Source: Chitinophagaceae bacterium
GTDB lineage: Bacteria; Bacteroidota; Bacteroidia; Chitinophagales; Chitinophagaceae
Length of the DNA stretch: 13,169 nt
Assembly (NCBI GenBank): GCA_017989935.1
Contig: JAGNOY010000026.1
Location: 1-13,169, forward strand
Reading direction: 5' to 3'
Shown here: positions 3,714-12,088 of the stretch, in pieces
Layout of the letters: each line of letters opens with the position of its first letter
Numbering within the stretch: position 1 is the first letter of the stretch
The notes under the pieces: generated by a model
Told to the model about the DNA's origin: nothing
Databases searched by the model: none
Seen by the model: the letters and a program-made list of their open reading frames with translations, nothing else
Position numbers and translations under genes: made by a program

Positions 3714-6542
3714 TTATTTCATGGATAATTCCTCTTTAAGAAATTTGGCCGTTAAGCTAGTTTTGCTTTTAGCCACTTGTTCGGGTGTGCCGAAAGCTAC
3801 GATTTTACCTCCGCCTGATCCGCCTTCTGGCCCAAGATCAATCACATGATCTGCTACTTTAATTACATCCATATTATGTTCGATGACCAATACTGTATTG
3901 CCTCTATCGACGAGTTTTTGTAATACCAACAACAACATTTCTATATCTTGAAAATGAAGTCCAGTGGTTGGCTCGTCTAAAATATATAAAGTACGTCCTG
4001 TATCTTTTTTGGCTAATTCAGTCGCTAACTTCACCCGCTGCGCTTCTCCACCACTAAGGGTTACAGCGCTTTGTCCTAAGGTGATATAACCCAAGCCCAC
4101 TTCTTCTAAAGTTTTTACTTTTCGATATAAGGAAGGAATATGTTGAAAGAAGGCGGTGGCTTCAACAACAGTCATATCAAGAATATCTGAAATGGATTTC
4201 CCTTTGTATCTGATTTCGAGTGTTTCACGATTGAAGCGTTTACCTTGGCATCGCTCACATAATACATGTACATCGGGCAAGAAATTCATTTCAATGGTTT
4301 TCATCCCTGCACCTTCGCATGTTTCGCACCGTCCGCCTTTTACATTGAAAGAAAAACGGCCAGGTTTATACCCTCGAATTTTTGCTTCAGGAATGATAGA
4401 AAAGAGTTGACGAACATCATTAAAGAAATTACAATATGTGGCAGGATTACTTCTGGGTGTTCGACCAATAGGCGCCTGATCGATTTCGATGACTTTATCG
4501 ATATGCTCTAGTCCTGAAATGGACTTATAAGGCATGGGTTGCGTTTTGCTTTTATACACAAAGTGAGACAAAATAGGATAAAACGTTTCTGAAATCAAGG
4601 TTGATTTACCACTGCCAGAAACACCGCTAACAACTATTAATTTTCCTAAAGGAAAAGAGACATCGACATGATTCAGATTATTTCCAGAGGCCCCTTTAAG
4701 TTCGATTGTAAGTCCGTTGCCTTTTCTTCTGGACTCTGGTAATTGAATTTTACTAATGCCTTTCAGATAATTGGCTGTAGGTGTTTTGTGTTTCAAAAAT
4801 TCTTTAGGGCTACCTTGATTGACTATTTCACCACCTAATCTTCCAGCACCTGGACCAATATCTATCAAATGATCGGCGCACAGCATCATATCTTTATCAT
4901 GTTCGACAATAATGACTGTATTACCTACATCTCTGAGTTGTTGTAAAGCCTGAATTAAACGTTGATTATCGCGTTGATGTAATCCTATACTAGGTTCATC
5001 TAAGATATAGGTGATGCCTTTTAGTTTAGAACCAATTTGTGTGGCCAATCGAATACGTTGACTTTCGCCACCGCTCAGCGTTCTGGAGGTTCTGTCTAAG
5101 GTTAAATAATCGAGTCCGACATCTAAGAGAAAATCTAAACGTTCAACAATTTCTTTGACAATTTCAACGCCGATTATATTTTGCCTTTTAGTGAGTCGCT
5201 TATCAATGCCTGTGAACCAAACTCGAAGTTCTCTCAAATTCATTTGACTGAGTTCGGCAATATTTTTCTTGTCTACTTTATACCATAAACTTTCCTTTTT
5301 CAAACGAGCGCCCATGCAAGTTGGACATTGCTGAATGATCATAAAACGCTCTGCCCATTGTTTTACGTAATCGCTGCCTGTATCATTAAACCATCGAATC
5401 ACCATATTGACTATGCCTTCGAATTGGGTTGGGTATACTGATGGCACTTCATCAAAATCAATCACCATCTCAACAGGTGCTTCCTCGGAACCGTAAAGCA
5501 AGATATTCAAGGACTTAGGCGAAATTTTAGAAATGGGTTGATTCAAATCAAACTTATATTGCTTGGCTAAGGCTTGAACTTGTTGATAAATATAAGTATC
5601 TCGAGCTAAGCCTAGGGGAGCAATTCCACCATCGGAAATACTCACTGAATCATCAGGCATCACTGCTTTTAAATCAATTTGGTAAACTGTACCTAAACCT
5701 TTGCATTGAGTACAAGCTCCATAAGGCGAGTTAAAAGAAAAAGTATTCGGTGAGGGTTCGTCATACGAGATTCCAGAATCGGCACACATCAATTGTTTCG
5801 ATAGCATGGTTGCTTTTTCTGGTTTGTCGTGCTCAACAATCATCACTTGATCATTCCCATGTTTCAGGGCGCTTTGTAAGCTTTCGGCTAATCGTTGTTT
5901 AGATTCTTGATCGGCTTTTAAACGATCAATCACAATTTCTATATCATGAATTTTATAACGATCTACTTGCATTTTTTCTTTCAACTCTAGCATCTCTCCA
6001 TCCACACGCACGCGCACGAAACCTTGTTTCCGAAGTTGTTCGAATAATTCACGATAATGACCTTTTCTACCTTTGACAATGGGTGCAAGTAAAATAATTT
6101 TTTTGCCTTTATAATGAGAGAGCACATGTTGCTGCATTTCCTCTTCAGAATATCGCACCATAATTTTTCCGGTAACATAGCTATAGGCTTCACCTGCACG
6201 TGCATATAACAATCTGAGAAAATCATAAATTTCTGTGACCGTACCCACGGTTGACCTTGGACTTTTATTGGTAGTTTTTTGTTCGATGGCTACTACAGGT
6301 GAAAGTCCATCAATTTTATCCACGTCTGGTCTTTCCATATTGCCTACAAACTGTCTGGCATATGCTGAAAAACTTTCCATATAACGTCGCTGTCCTTCTG
6401 CATGGATGGTATCGAAGGCTAATGAGGACTTTCCACTTCCACTAATTCCCGTGATAACTGTGAGTTTGTTTTTGGGGATTTTAACATCGATATTCTTCAA
6501 ATTATGTACTCTGGCACCAGAAACTTCTATAAACTTATTCAT
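3714..6542 (-). CDS. uvrA: UvrABC excinuclease subunit A
   Basis: A 942-residue protein, full length for UvrA, the DNA-damage recognition ATPase of nucleotide excision repair. It works as a dimer with UvrB in the cytoplasm. There are two ABC ATPase modules. The first has Walker A GISGSGKS (32-39), signature LSGGESQ (489-495) and Walker B ILDEPS (513-518). The second has Walker A GVSGSGKS (640-647), signature LSGGEAQ (829-835) and Walker B ILDEPT (854-859). The DNA-binding zinc site is complete (Cys739, 742, 762, 765). The first zinc site is not: Cys253, 277 and 280 are present, but the position of the second Cys is Ser256. The UvrB-binding part and insertion domain occupy roughly 115-400. It lies 74 bp after the hydrolase gene, so readthrough or an own promoter are both possible. 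No clear terminator follows. Confidence 0.98.
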   Translation of the reverse strand: MNKFIEVSGARVHNLKNIDVKIPKNKLTVITGISGSGKSSLAFDTIHAEGQRRYMESFSAYARQFVGNMERPDVDKIDGLSPVVAIEQKTTNKSPRSTVGTVTEIYDFLRLLYARAGEAYSYVTGKIMVRYSEEEMQQHVLSHYKGKKIILLAPIVKGRKGHYRELFEQLRKQGFVRVRVDGEMLELKEKMQVDRYKIHDIEIVIDRLKADQESKQRLAESLQSALKHGNDQVMIVEHDKPEKATMLSKQLMCADSGISYDEPSPNTFSFNSPYGACTQCKGLGTVYQIDLKAVMPDDSVSISDGGIAPLGLARDTYIYQQVQALAKQYKFDLNQPISKISPKSLNILLYGSEEAPVEMVIDFDEVPSVYPTQFEGIVNMVIRWFNDTGSDYVKQWAERFMIIQQCPTCMGARLKKESLWYKVDKKNIAELSQMNLRELRVWFTGIDKRLTKRQNIIGVEIVKEIVERLDFLLDVGLDYLTLDRTSRTLSGGESQRIRLATQIGSKLKGITYILDEPSIGLHQRDNQRLIQALQQLRDVGNTVIIVEHDKDMMLCADHLIDIGPGAGRLGGEIVNQGSPKEFLKHKTPTANYLKGISKIQLPESRRKGNGLTIELKGASGNNLNHVDVSFPLGKLIVVSGVSGSGKSTLISETFYPILSHFVYKSKTQPMPYKSISGLEHIDKVIEIDQAPIGRTPRSNPATYCNFFNDVRQLFSIIPEAKIRGYKPGRFSFNVKGGRCETCEGAGMKTIEMNFLPDVHVLCERCQGKRFNRETLEIRYKGKSISDILDMTVVEATAFFQHIPSLYRKVKTLEEVGLGYITLGQSAVTLSGGEAQRVKLATELAKKDTGRTLYILDEPTTGLHFQDIEMLLLVLQKLVDRGNTVLVIEHNMDVIKVADHVIDLGPEGGSGGGKIVAFGTPEQVAKSKTSLTAKFLKEELSMK

Positions 6543-6616
6543 TCATGTAAAAATAACAAGTAATCCTTTAGAGAGATTAGAAAAATTCAACATGGGGAAA
6601 ATCTTTTTACTATAGA

Positions 6617-8281
6617 CTATTTTAAAGCACTTTGTTGCTTCTTTAGTTTTTCCTCTATGGCTTCTTTTTCATCTAAAGTAGCTATTTCGCAAGTCAATGC
6701 TTTTTGATACATCAAACTAGCTTGTTGATGATTCAGTCTTTGGGCAAAAACATCTCCTGCAATTCTATAGGCATCGTAATAGGTAGGGTTTATTGAAATC
6801 AACATCATAGGGTCTATATCTTGATGCCTGATGTGTTTTTGTTCTAATTCAAGATATTGTTGAATATACTTGTAGGTTAAAGTATTCAATATGGTATCGG
6901 CTGGAATATTCAAGTTAGTTTGTGCCACAGTACCTGGATTTGGTGGTTGGGTTGTAAATATTTTATTTAAATCATAGCAAACATATTCGCCCAATTGCCA
7001 AGGTGCTGAACTAACCCATACCAATTTCTTTTGAGGTTCAAAAATTATTGAATGATGAGCAATAAATTGGTTTAATGCTTTTTCATTGGTCAGGCCGATA
7101 TCCGCATTATGTTCACCTTTATAATCACGAAGAATTTGAGCAGTAATTTCAGGAGAATTTTTGGGATGGCTGAATAATAATTCTTTGAGTCTTGCATATC
7201 TATACATCGAAGCACTTTGATACATTTGTATCACATTAAGCTTCTGATTTTCTAACAACTTACTTTGATAATGATTCGTGCACAAAATCTCTTCAGTTCT
7301 TGAATAGAGCACATCGAGCTCATTGGGTGTTTTTTCAATGACCACGGCCTTATTATCTTTAGCTGAACCCACCATAAAACTTTCACTAACAAACATTTTC
7401 CTTTTTTTTGCAATGATGATGGCTTCATCAATATTGGAAGCATATTGTAAGATTTCTCTTGCCACTAAAGAAACGGGCGTTGCAGCCCCAGTGGGAATAT
7501 CCGATTTATTCGCATTGATAGTTACTGTAAGTCCTTCTTGATTCATGCCACTTACCACACCAGTAAATCCTCCCCAGGTTACTGACATGAATGGAATACC
7601 GTGTGTAGGTTTGTAAAAAGCAACAATTTTGTTCTTCGCAAATTCATCACCCACATAAAAATCAAAATTTCTTCCTAGAATTAATTGACTATCTACAGAA
7701 CGATTGCCCCAAGTAGCGAAAGAGGTACATCCTACTAACATCATATTCGCTAAGGCATGTCCAATATCATGAGCTGCATGGTAATTTAGTTGACGCGTGT
7801 AATTAGTCCCTATCCAATTAAATTCTTGAGAGGCCGACAAGGATACTCCATAAATTTCTTGTTGATATTCATCAATCACATGATCTGCAAGATCACGGTT
7901 CATGAAACCAACTACATACTTAAGAAACTTTAAATACTTAGGCGAAGGAATCATTCGTTGAATTTCATTGGTAAAAGCTAATTCTTGAAATCGAACAAGA
8001 TCTTTGGCTAATTTACCAAATATCACCCCACGTTCAAAACCATCACCTTCGATATACATTTCATACAGTCCTTGAGGATTCTTATGTAGCCAATTTGATT
8101 GAATACGAACTGTATTTGAATCAGAAACCTGGCATGTTAGTTTTTCTGCAGCGCGATCAGAAATCTTTGGCTCAGGAATATCACTAATATTATACACGTA
8201 AACACAAAAGATAAACAATAAGCAAAGTAATGTCAAGATAAAATACCCAAATCCTTTTAATACTTTCTTAAACCATTTCAT
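6617..8281 (-). CDS. Membrane-anchored C45-type Ntn hydrolase/acyltransferase
   Basis: Starting at the ATG at 8281 the product is 554 residues. A longer reading from a TTG at 8290 adds three residues and is not preferred. An N-terminal hydrophobic segment (about 10-30) anchors it, with the bulk probably periplasmic. The middle matches the peptidase C45 / acyl-CoA:6-aminopenicillanate acyltransferase family of N-terminal-nucleophile hydrolases: GCTSFATWG with the putative nucleophile Cys185, then ILGRNFDF (201-208), a region that usually carries the substrate-binding Arg and Asp. Members cleave or transfer acyl groups on amides, and maturation usually frees the Cys by self-cleavage. The C-terminal 90 residues (IDPMMLISINPTYYDAYRIA onward) look like a TPR-type helical repeat. 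The FAD oxidoreductase gene lies 30 bp upstream, so the pair is probably an operon. The substrate is unknown. A role in lipid or pigment (aryl-polyene or flexirubin-like) metabolism is inference from such pairings. Confidence 0.85.
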   Translation of the reverse strand: MKWFKKVLKGFGYFILTLLCLLFIFCVYVYNISDIPEPKISDRAAEKLTCQVSDSNTVRIQSNWLHKNPQGLYEMYIEGDGFERGVIFGKLAKDLVRFQELAFTNEIQRMIPSPKYLKFLKYVVGFMNRDLADHVIDEYQQEIYGVSLSASQEFNWIGTNYTRQLNYHAAHDIGHALANMMLVGCTSFATWGNRSVDSQLILGRNFDFYVGDEFAKNKIVAFYKPTHGIPFMSVTWGGFTGVVSGMNQEGLTVTINANKSDIPTGAATPVSLVAREILQYASNIDEAIIIAKKRKMFVSESFMVGSAKDNKAVVIEKTPNELDVLYSRTEEILCTNHYQSKLLENQKLNVIQMYQSASMYRYARLKELLFSHPKNSPEITAQILRDYKGEHNADIGLTNEKALNQFIAHHSIIFEPQKKLVWVSSAPWQLGEYVCYDLNKIFTTQPPNPGTVAQTNLNIPADTILNTLTYKYIQQYLELEQKHIRHQDIDPMMLISINPTYYDAYRIAGDVFAQRLNHQQASLMYQKALTCEIATLDEKEAIEEKLKKQQSALK

Positions 8282-8311
8282 GACGAGCAAAGATAGGTTA
8301 GCCCATTAAAA

Positions 8312-9823
8312 TTAAGCTTGATTATTTATCTTATTGACTAAATATTCAAGTCCAATCAAACTACCGCAGGTTAAAACAGCAGTTATAGATACGCCTAAGA
8401 CTCCATGCAAATTGATATTTTGCCCAGTCAGAAATAGATTTTTTATTTTAGTATGAGTAGCATAAGTTGTATTTGCGAGATCTTGAACATTTTTTTGAAA
8501 TCCATACATGCTTCCTTGAGGTACATGTAAATAATCACGATAAGTCAGTGGGCTGCACGCATTTTTTTGCAAAATTGCTGATTTCAAGTTTGGCAAGACT
8601 TTTTCAACTTGTTGAATAATCTGAGTTGATTTTTCTTCTTTCCAGTTTTCGTAATCCATTCCTCTTGATTGTTTGTAACTGGTAGTTCTATAAGTATTAT
8701 CCCCATAAGGAATTTGGGTAATATCAAGATACGTTAAAATAGATAAGCCACTAGCAAATTCAGGATGTGTAGGATCTTGCAGAAAAAATATACCATATGA
8801 GTTTGGCTCGATCTGGTTTACCTCTTGAAGGTCCATCCATACATTCGTATCCTTATGATAATAAATATTATAATTAGGATAAGGAATTGATTTTTCTTTC
8901 AAACTAAGATTCACCATAAAAGCGGCAATGGTATTTTTTGTGGAAGTAATTCGTTTCAAAGTAATTGGACGAATCAAATCAGAATCGACAATTTTATAGG
9001 TTTCTAAAGGATGTAAATTAGAAACAAAATCATCTGCAAAAAATCGTGCTTCATCTTTTGTTTCGGCATAAATAATTTTCTTGTCGATTTCTTTCAAACA
9101 AACAACTTCTTGATTTCTATAAATTGCTCCGCCATGTTGTAGAATAATATCTTGTAACAACTTTGCTAATTGGGCACTACCTTGCTTAAATTTCCAACTA
9201 CCTTCGATATAACTATTCATGATTAATGCATGAATATAGAATGGCATAGAATCATAATCTCCTGCATACAATTGATTGTTTCCTGTAATTACCTGCTTTA
9301 ATTTCTCATCTGAAAACAGTTGATCTAATTTCTCTTTTAAACCATATGAAGTAACCTTAGATTTTTCTTCATTACTTCCAAGTCTCATATTATATAAGGG
9401 AAAATGATTACAAACATTTCTGACCTCGATTATATATTGTTCTAGTGCTTTTTGTTGATGAGGAAAAGAGATAGACAATCCTCGAACAAAATTATCATAG
9501 CCTTGAGCCATGGTAAAGACTTCATTATCCAGTATAATTTTATCAAAGCAGTCTTGGTTTAACTTTTGTAAAGAAAGCTTCTCATAAATCTGGAGATAAT
9601 CAAAAATTTTTCTTAATGTTTGGTCTTCATCTAAACTTCCCATATAGTGTACTGCTGATTCAAATCTCTTGCCATCTAACCCAAAGGATTGAAGACAACC
9701 TCCTATTTGTTTGTTTTTTTCTAATACGAATACCCGCTTCCCTTCCTTACTTAGGATAGCTGCCGTAATCAAGCCTCCCAATCCAGCGCCAACAATACCT
9801 ACATCAAATTTTTCCGCATTCAT
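8312..9823 (-). CDS. CrtI/RetSat-like FAD-dependent oxidoreductase
   Basis: A 503-residue flavoprotein of the phytoene desaturase / all-trans-retinol 13,14-reductase superfamily. A Rossmann FAD-binding motif opens it: GAGLGGL (12-18), acidic Glu35 closing the fold (VFVLEK), then IGGCLQSF (40-47). The C-terminal FAD-contact block is NLFLTGQNINLHGVLGVSI, typical of the family. Members desaturate or saturate long conjugated or isoprenoid chains. The actual substrate cannot be read from the sequence. The start is supported by a Shine-Dalgarno-like AAGGAG 5 bp upstream. The downstream C45 hydrolase is 30 bp away with no terminator between, so the two likely act on the same lipid or polyene product. 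No neighbouring carotenoid synthase (crtB) or geranylgeranyl-diphosphate synthase gene is in the window, so a carotenoid role is not supported. Confidence 0.9.
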   Translation of the reverse strand: MNAEKFDVGIVGAGLGGLITAAILSKEGKRVFVLEKNKQIGGCLQSFGLDGKRFESAVHYMGSLDEDQTLRKIFDYLQIYEKLSLQKLNQDCFDKIILDNEVFTMAQGYDNFVRGLSISFPHQQKALEQYIIEVRNVCNHFPLYNMRLGSNEEKSKVTSYGLKEKLDQLFSDEKLKQVITGNNQLYAGDYDSMPFYIHALIMNSYIEGSWKFKQGSAQLAKLLQDIILQHGGAIYRNQEVVCLKEIDKKIIYAETKDEARFFADDFVSNLHPLETYKIVDSDLIRPITLKRITSTKNTIAAFMVNLSLKEKSIPYPNYNIYYHKDTNVWMDLQEVNQIEPNSYGIFFLQDPTHPEFASGLSILTYLDITQIPYGDNTYRTTSYKQSRGMDYENWKEEKSTQIIQQVEKVLPNLKSAILQKNACSPLTYRDYLHVPQGSMYGFQKNVQDLANTTYATHTKIKNLFLTGQNINLHGVLGVSITAVLTCGSLIGLEYLVNKINNQA

Positions 9824-9828
9824 ACCAA

Positions 9829-9834
9829 CTCCTT
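9829..9834 (-). promoter_or_regulatory. Shine-Dalgarno site of the oxidoreductase gene
   Basis: AAGGAG on the minus strand, 5 bp before the ATG at 9823. Such sites are uncommon in Bacteroidota. It supports the chosen start. Confidence 0.5.
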
Positions 9835-9852
9835 AAAGTGTTAAATGTAATA

Positions 9853-9860
9853 CAAACCTA
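9853..9860 (-). promoter_or_regulatory. Bacteroidota -7 element (TAGGTTTG)
   Basis: TAGGTTTG on the minus strand matches TAnnTTTG, 29 bp before the oxidoreductase ATG, leaving room for a leader that includes the AAGGAG site. No good -33 TTTG is seen at the usual distance. Confidence 0.4.
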
Positions 9861-9890
9861 AAGGCCTACCCAAAAAAATATGTAATAATA

Positions 9891-9921
9891 TTTGAATTTT
9901 TGAATTCTAATTGTACCTTCA
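9891..9921 (+). promoter_or_regulatory. Putative promoter of the hibernation factor gene
   Basis: TTTG (9891-9894), 19 bases, then TACCTTCA (9914-9921), which matches TAnnTTTG in four of its six fixed positions. The spacing is right for a Bacteroidota primary promoter. It would give a leader of about 40 bases before ATG 9970. Confidence 0.35.
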
Positions 9922-9969
9922 TATTAGTTCTTTATTTTATTCAAACAGAATTAAAACAAACTTTATATT

Positions 9970-10275
9970 ATGAACGTACAAATTCGCACGCAGCGTTTTG
10001 ACGCTGACAAAAAACTAATTGAACATGTAAATGAAAAAGTTGAAAAATTAAAAACCTATCATGATCATATTGTTGATGTAGAAGTTTATTTGAAGGTTGA
10101 CAACGTTGTTCATCAAATTAAAGATAAAATTGCCGAGATTAAAGTACATATTCCCAAACATACTTTCTTTGTAAAGCACGAATCTAAACAGTTTGAAGAA
10201 TCTTTTGATTTGGCTCTAAAAGCCCTTATTGATCAAATGAAAAGTTTCAAAGAAAAACAAAAACTTATCCATTAA
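9970..10275 (+). CDS. hpf: Short ribosome hibernation-promoting factor (HPF/RaiA family)
   Basis: A 101-residue protein, the length of short-form HPF/YfiA with no C-terminal dimerisation domain. It starts MNVQIRTQRFDADKKLIEHV, followed by a basic helix (NEKVEKLKTYHDHI), a strand with VDVEVYLKV, and the second helix FEESFDLALKALIDQMKSFK, giving the beta-alpha-beta-beta-beta-alpha fold of the family. Members bind in the decoding channel of the 30S subunit and silence ribosomes in stationary phase or stress. Lys residues dominate the C-terminus (KSFKEKQKLIH), as usual. It has its own putative promoter and a terminator 2 bp after the stop, so it is probably monocistronic. Short HPF and RaiA cannot be separated by eye. 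Confidence 0.9.
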   Translation: MNVQIRTQRFDADKKLIEHVNEKVEKLKTYHDHIVDVEVYLKVDNVVHQIKDKIAEIKVHIPKHTFFVKHESKQFEESFDLALKALIDQMKSFKEKQKLIH

Positions 10276-10304
10276 AAAAAACGCCTTTCGGGGCGTTTTT
10301 TTTT
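10274..10304. terminator. Bidirectional UUCG-loop terminator
   Basis: A8-CGCC (10274-10285) pairs with GGCG-T9 (10292-10304). Inside, a T-G wobble closes a TTCG tetraloop (10287-10290). It lies between convergent genes, with A and T tracts on both sides, so it can end both the hpf transcript and the minus-strand sigma operon. Confidence 0.92.
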
Positions 10305-10322
10305 AATATCCTATAAAATTGA

Positions 10323-10718
10323 TCAATTTCGTTTAGCTCTTTTTAGCACCATTTGCCTGAATTCCTTTTCTGCACGAAATAGTTGCGAAACTTGTTCATT
10401 AGAGATCACTTTCAAGAAAATAGCTGTATATTTTCTTTTTAAGTCTAATGCTTTTTGTTGTTGATCGAGCATATCTTCTACTTGTTGATCATCGCTATGT
10501 TTAGCAGCTTTGAATTCTTGCATCAAGCCGTGCATTTCATTATCATACTGATTATATAAAGGCCAAAATTTTTCGGCTGTTTTTGGGTCAAGATTTAATT
10601 TACCTGCGATAAAAGCAATCTTCAGACTTTCGATTTTTTCACCTTTGTTTCCTTGTTGGGCAAATGTGCTATAACCTATACCAAGGATTAGAAAAAGTGT
10701 GTAAAGTAATTTTTTCAT
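10323..10718 (-). CDS. Spy/CpxP-like small periplasmic protein of a sigma operon
   Basis: A 131-residue exported protein with a clear signal peptide (MKKLLYTLFLILGIGYSTFA, cleavage before Gln21). The mature part is almost wholly helical: ESLKIAFIAGKLNLDPKTAE (30-49), then KFWPLYNQYDNEM, a Gln/Asp/Lys-rich middle and a final helix EQVSQLFRAEKEFRQM. The pattern of long amphipathic helices with a LNLDPKTAEKFWPLY segment is that of Bacteroidota proteins related in plan to Spy, CpxP and zinc-sensor ZraP, which bind unfolded envelope proteins or metals. No Cys or His cluster is present. It is the last gene of the operon, 11 bp after the anti-sigma-like gene, so it is a candidate periplasmic partner or effector of the circuit. 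Confidence 0.8.
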   Translation of the reverse strand: MKKLLYTLFLILGIGYSTFAQQGNKGEKIESLKIAFIAGKLNLDPKTAEKFWPLYNQYDNEMHGLMQEFKAAKHSDDQQVEDMLDQQQKALDLKRKYTAIFLKVISNEQVSQLFRAEKEFRQMVLKRAKRN

Positions 10719-10729
10719 TTGTATTATAA

Positions 10730-11488
10730 TTAAAGGTAATTCGACAATTCTTCAGTGGTGAAATTTTTCAATTGACCATCCAGAATCTCATTTTCAAGTT
10801 TATTTAAATCAATGTCCGAATCTTCAAGTAATTCTGTATTGATATCGCTAATAAATTCTGATTGATTTTGTTGAATGTAATCATCAACTTCTGTTACGGG
10901 TAACTTATCTAACTGCGATTCAATCGTATGATTCACGAGAGCTTGTTTGCTTTCAGCGGAACTTGTATTGAAAATATAGAAACTAAAAGTAAGAATAATC
11001 AATATGGAAGCTGCTATAGCTAACGAATACGACAACTTTCGTTTTGTTATTTTAAGTTGAACCTCTTGTGGCTTAATTCTAATTTCGTTAGATGACTCAA
11101 GAAATTTAGTTAAATTAGGCTCATCTGAAAAATCCCCCACAGATTGGGTTGGTAAATCACGTATAATGTGCTGAATTTTTAACTCATTTTGCTTGAAATA
11201 TTCAATAGGTAAATTGAAAGGCATTTCTTTTGAAAACGTTTCTATAGAGTCGTTCTTGATTTTGGCCATTAAATCGGCTTCAAATTCATTGAAATAAGAT
11301 GAAGATACTTGTAAAGGATTTGAATTTCCTACCTTTATTAAGCTCTTTTCATCATAAATCAAGTCAAGCATAGTTTCAGAGAATTGGTCAAAATACCCAG
11401 ATGGAACTTCTAAATTAGCCGTCAACCCTGCAGTCAATGAAACTTTAAGCTGATCTAATTCGTTTTGTATGGTAAGATTTTGGTCCAT
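10730..11488 (-). CDS. Single-pass membrane anti-sigma-like protein
   Basis: A 252-residue protein with one transmembrane helix at about 152-174 and no signal peptide, so the N-terminal 150 residues are cytoplasmic and about 78 acidic residues face the periplasm. The cytoplasmic part carries three diverged copies of a short motif: VPSGYFDQFSETM (28-40), VSSSYFNEFEADLM (61-74) and LPIEYFKQNELKI (93-105). It has no cysteines and so lacks the zinc-binding anti-sigma (ZAS) motif. The topology and position, 34 bp after an ECF sigma gene, make it the likely anti-sigma factor. The family is inferred, not matched to a named domain. The C-terminal acidic tail (SEFISDINTELLEDSDIDLN) is probably the periplasmic sensing part and could contact the Spy-like product of the next gene. 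Confidence 0.78.
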   Translation of the reverse strand: MDQNLTIQNELDQLKVSLTAGLTANLEVPSGYFDQFSETMLDLIYDEKSLIKVGNSNPLQVSSSYFNEFEADLMAKIKNDSIETFSKEMPFNLPIEYFKQNELKIQHIIRDLPTQSVGDFSDEPNLTKFLESSNEIRIKPQEVQLKITKRKLSYSLAIAASILIILTFSFYIFNTSSAESKQALVNHTIESQLDKLPVTEVDDYIQQNQSEFISDINTELLEDSDIDLNKLENEILDGQLKNFTTEELSNYL

Positions 11489-11522
11489 TTCGGGGGCTTA
11501 GACTTTTCTAAAATTAAATAGT

Positions 11523-12083
11523 TTAGTTCTTTAAAATAAATTCTTCGATTTTTTTCACAGCCAAATGATAGGATGCCTTAAGACCTCCTTCGGTAGTATC
11601 TAAAATTTTTGCCATATTTTCATATGACATTTCATCATAATACCTCATAGTGAAGACAATCTTTTGCTTTGGCGGCAAAGATTGAATGGCCATTTGCAAT
11701 TTCCATTCGAGTTTGGTAATATCAAACCCTTTTTCAGCTTTCAAGGTATTTTCAAGATAGGATTCATGGTCAGACAAAGAACGAGCCCGGTTTTTCTTAT
11801 TTCTTTCAATAAAAGTTAGGGTCTCATTGGTCCCAATTCGATATAACCATGTAAACAAACTTGAGTCACTCCTGAAGTTCTTCAACCCACGCCATACTTT
11901 AATAAACACATTTTGCAATATATCATTTGTATCTTCATGATTCAGAACCATTCTTCGAATATGCCAGTATAATCTTTCTTGATGTTTCTTCACCAACATA
12001 GAAAAAGCCTTTTCCTCATTGCCTTCTTCCTGAAATTGGCGTACAATTTCATGATCCTCTATTTCATTAAATGCTGATGCCAT
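11523..12083 (-). CDS. ECF-family RNA polymerase sigma factor (envelope-stress type)
   Basis: A 186-residue ECF sigma-70 factor. Region 2 is at about 28-97 (core-binding DTNDILQNVFIKVWRGL, then FTWLYRIGTNETLTFIERNK for -10 recognition). Region 4 is at about 126-182 (LPPKQKIVFTMRYYDEMSYE and a helix-turn-helix with GGLKASYHLAVKK). It heads an operon with an anti-sigma-like membrane protein and a Spy-like periplasmic protein, the arrangement expected for envelope stress control. It differs clearly from the other sigma factor in the window, so they are not recent duplicates. Start ATG 12083 fits a -7 element 18 bp upstream. Confidence 0.93.
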   Translation of the reverse strand: MASAFNEIEDHEIVRQFQEEGNEEKAFSMLVKKHQERLYWHIRRMVLNHEDTNDILQNVFIKVWRGLKNFRSDSSLFTWLYRIGTNETLTFIERNKKNRARSLSDHESYLENTLKAEKGFDITKLEWKLQMAIQSLPPKQKIVFTMRYYDEMSYENMAKILDTTEGGLKASYHLAVKKIEEFILKN

Positions 12084-12088
12084 TTATA

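Noticed and set aside
8282..8290. TTG start at 8290 for the hydrolase
   Set aside because: The ATG at 8281 three codons later directly precedes the basic residues and membrane helix (MKWFKK), and no ribosome site favours the TTG.
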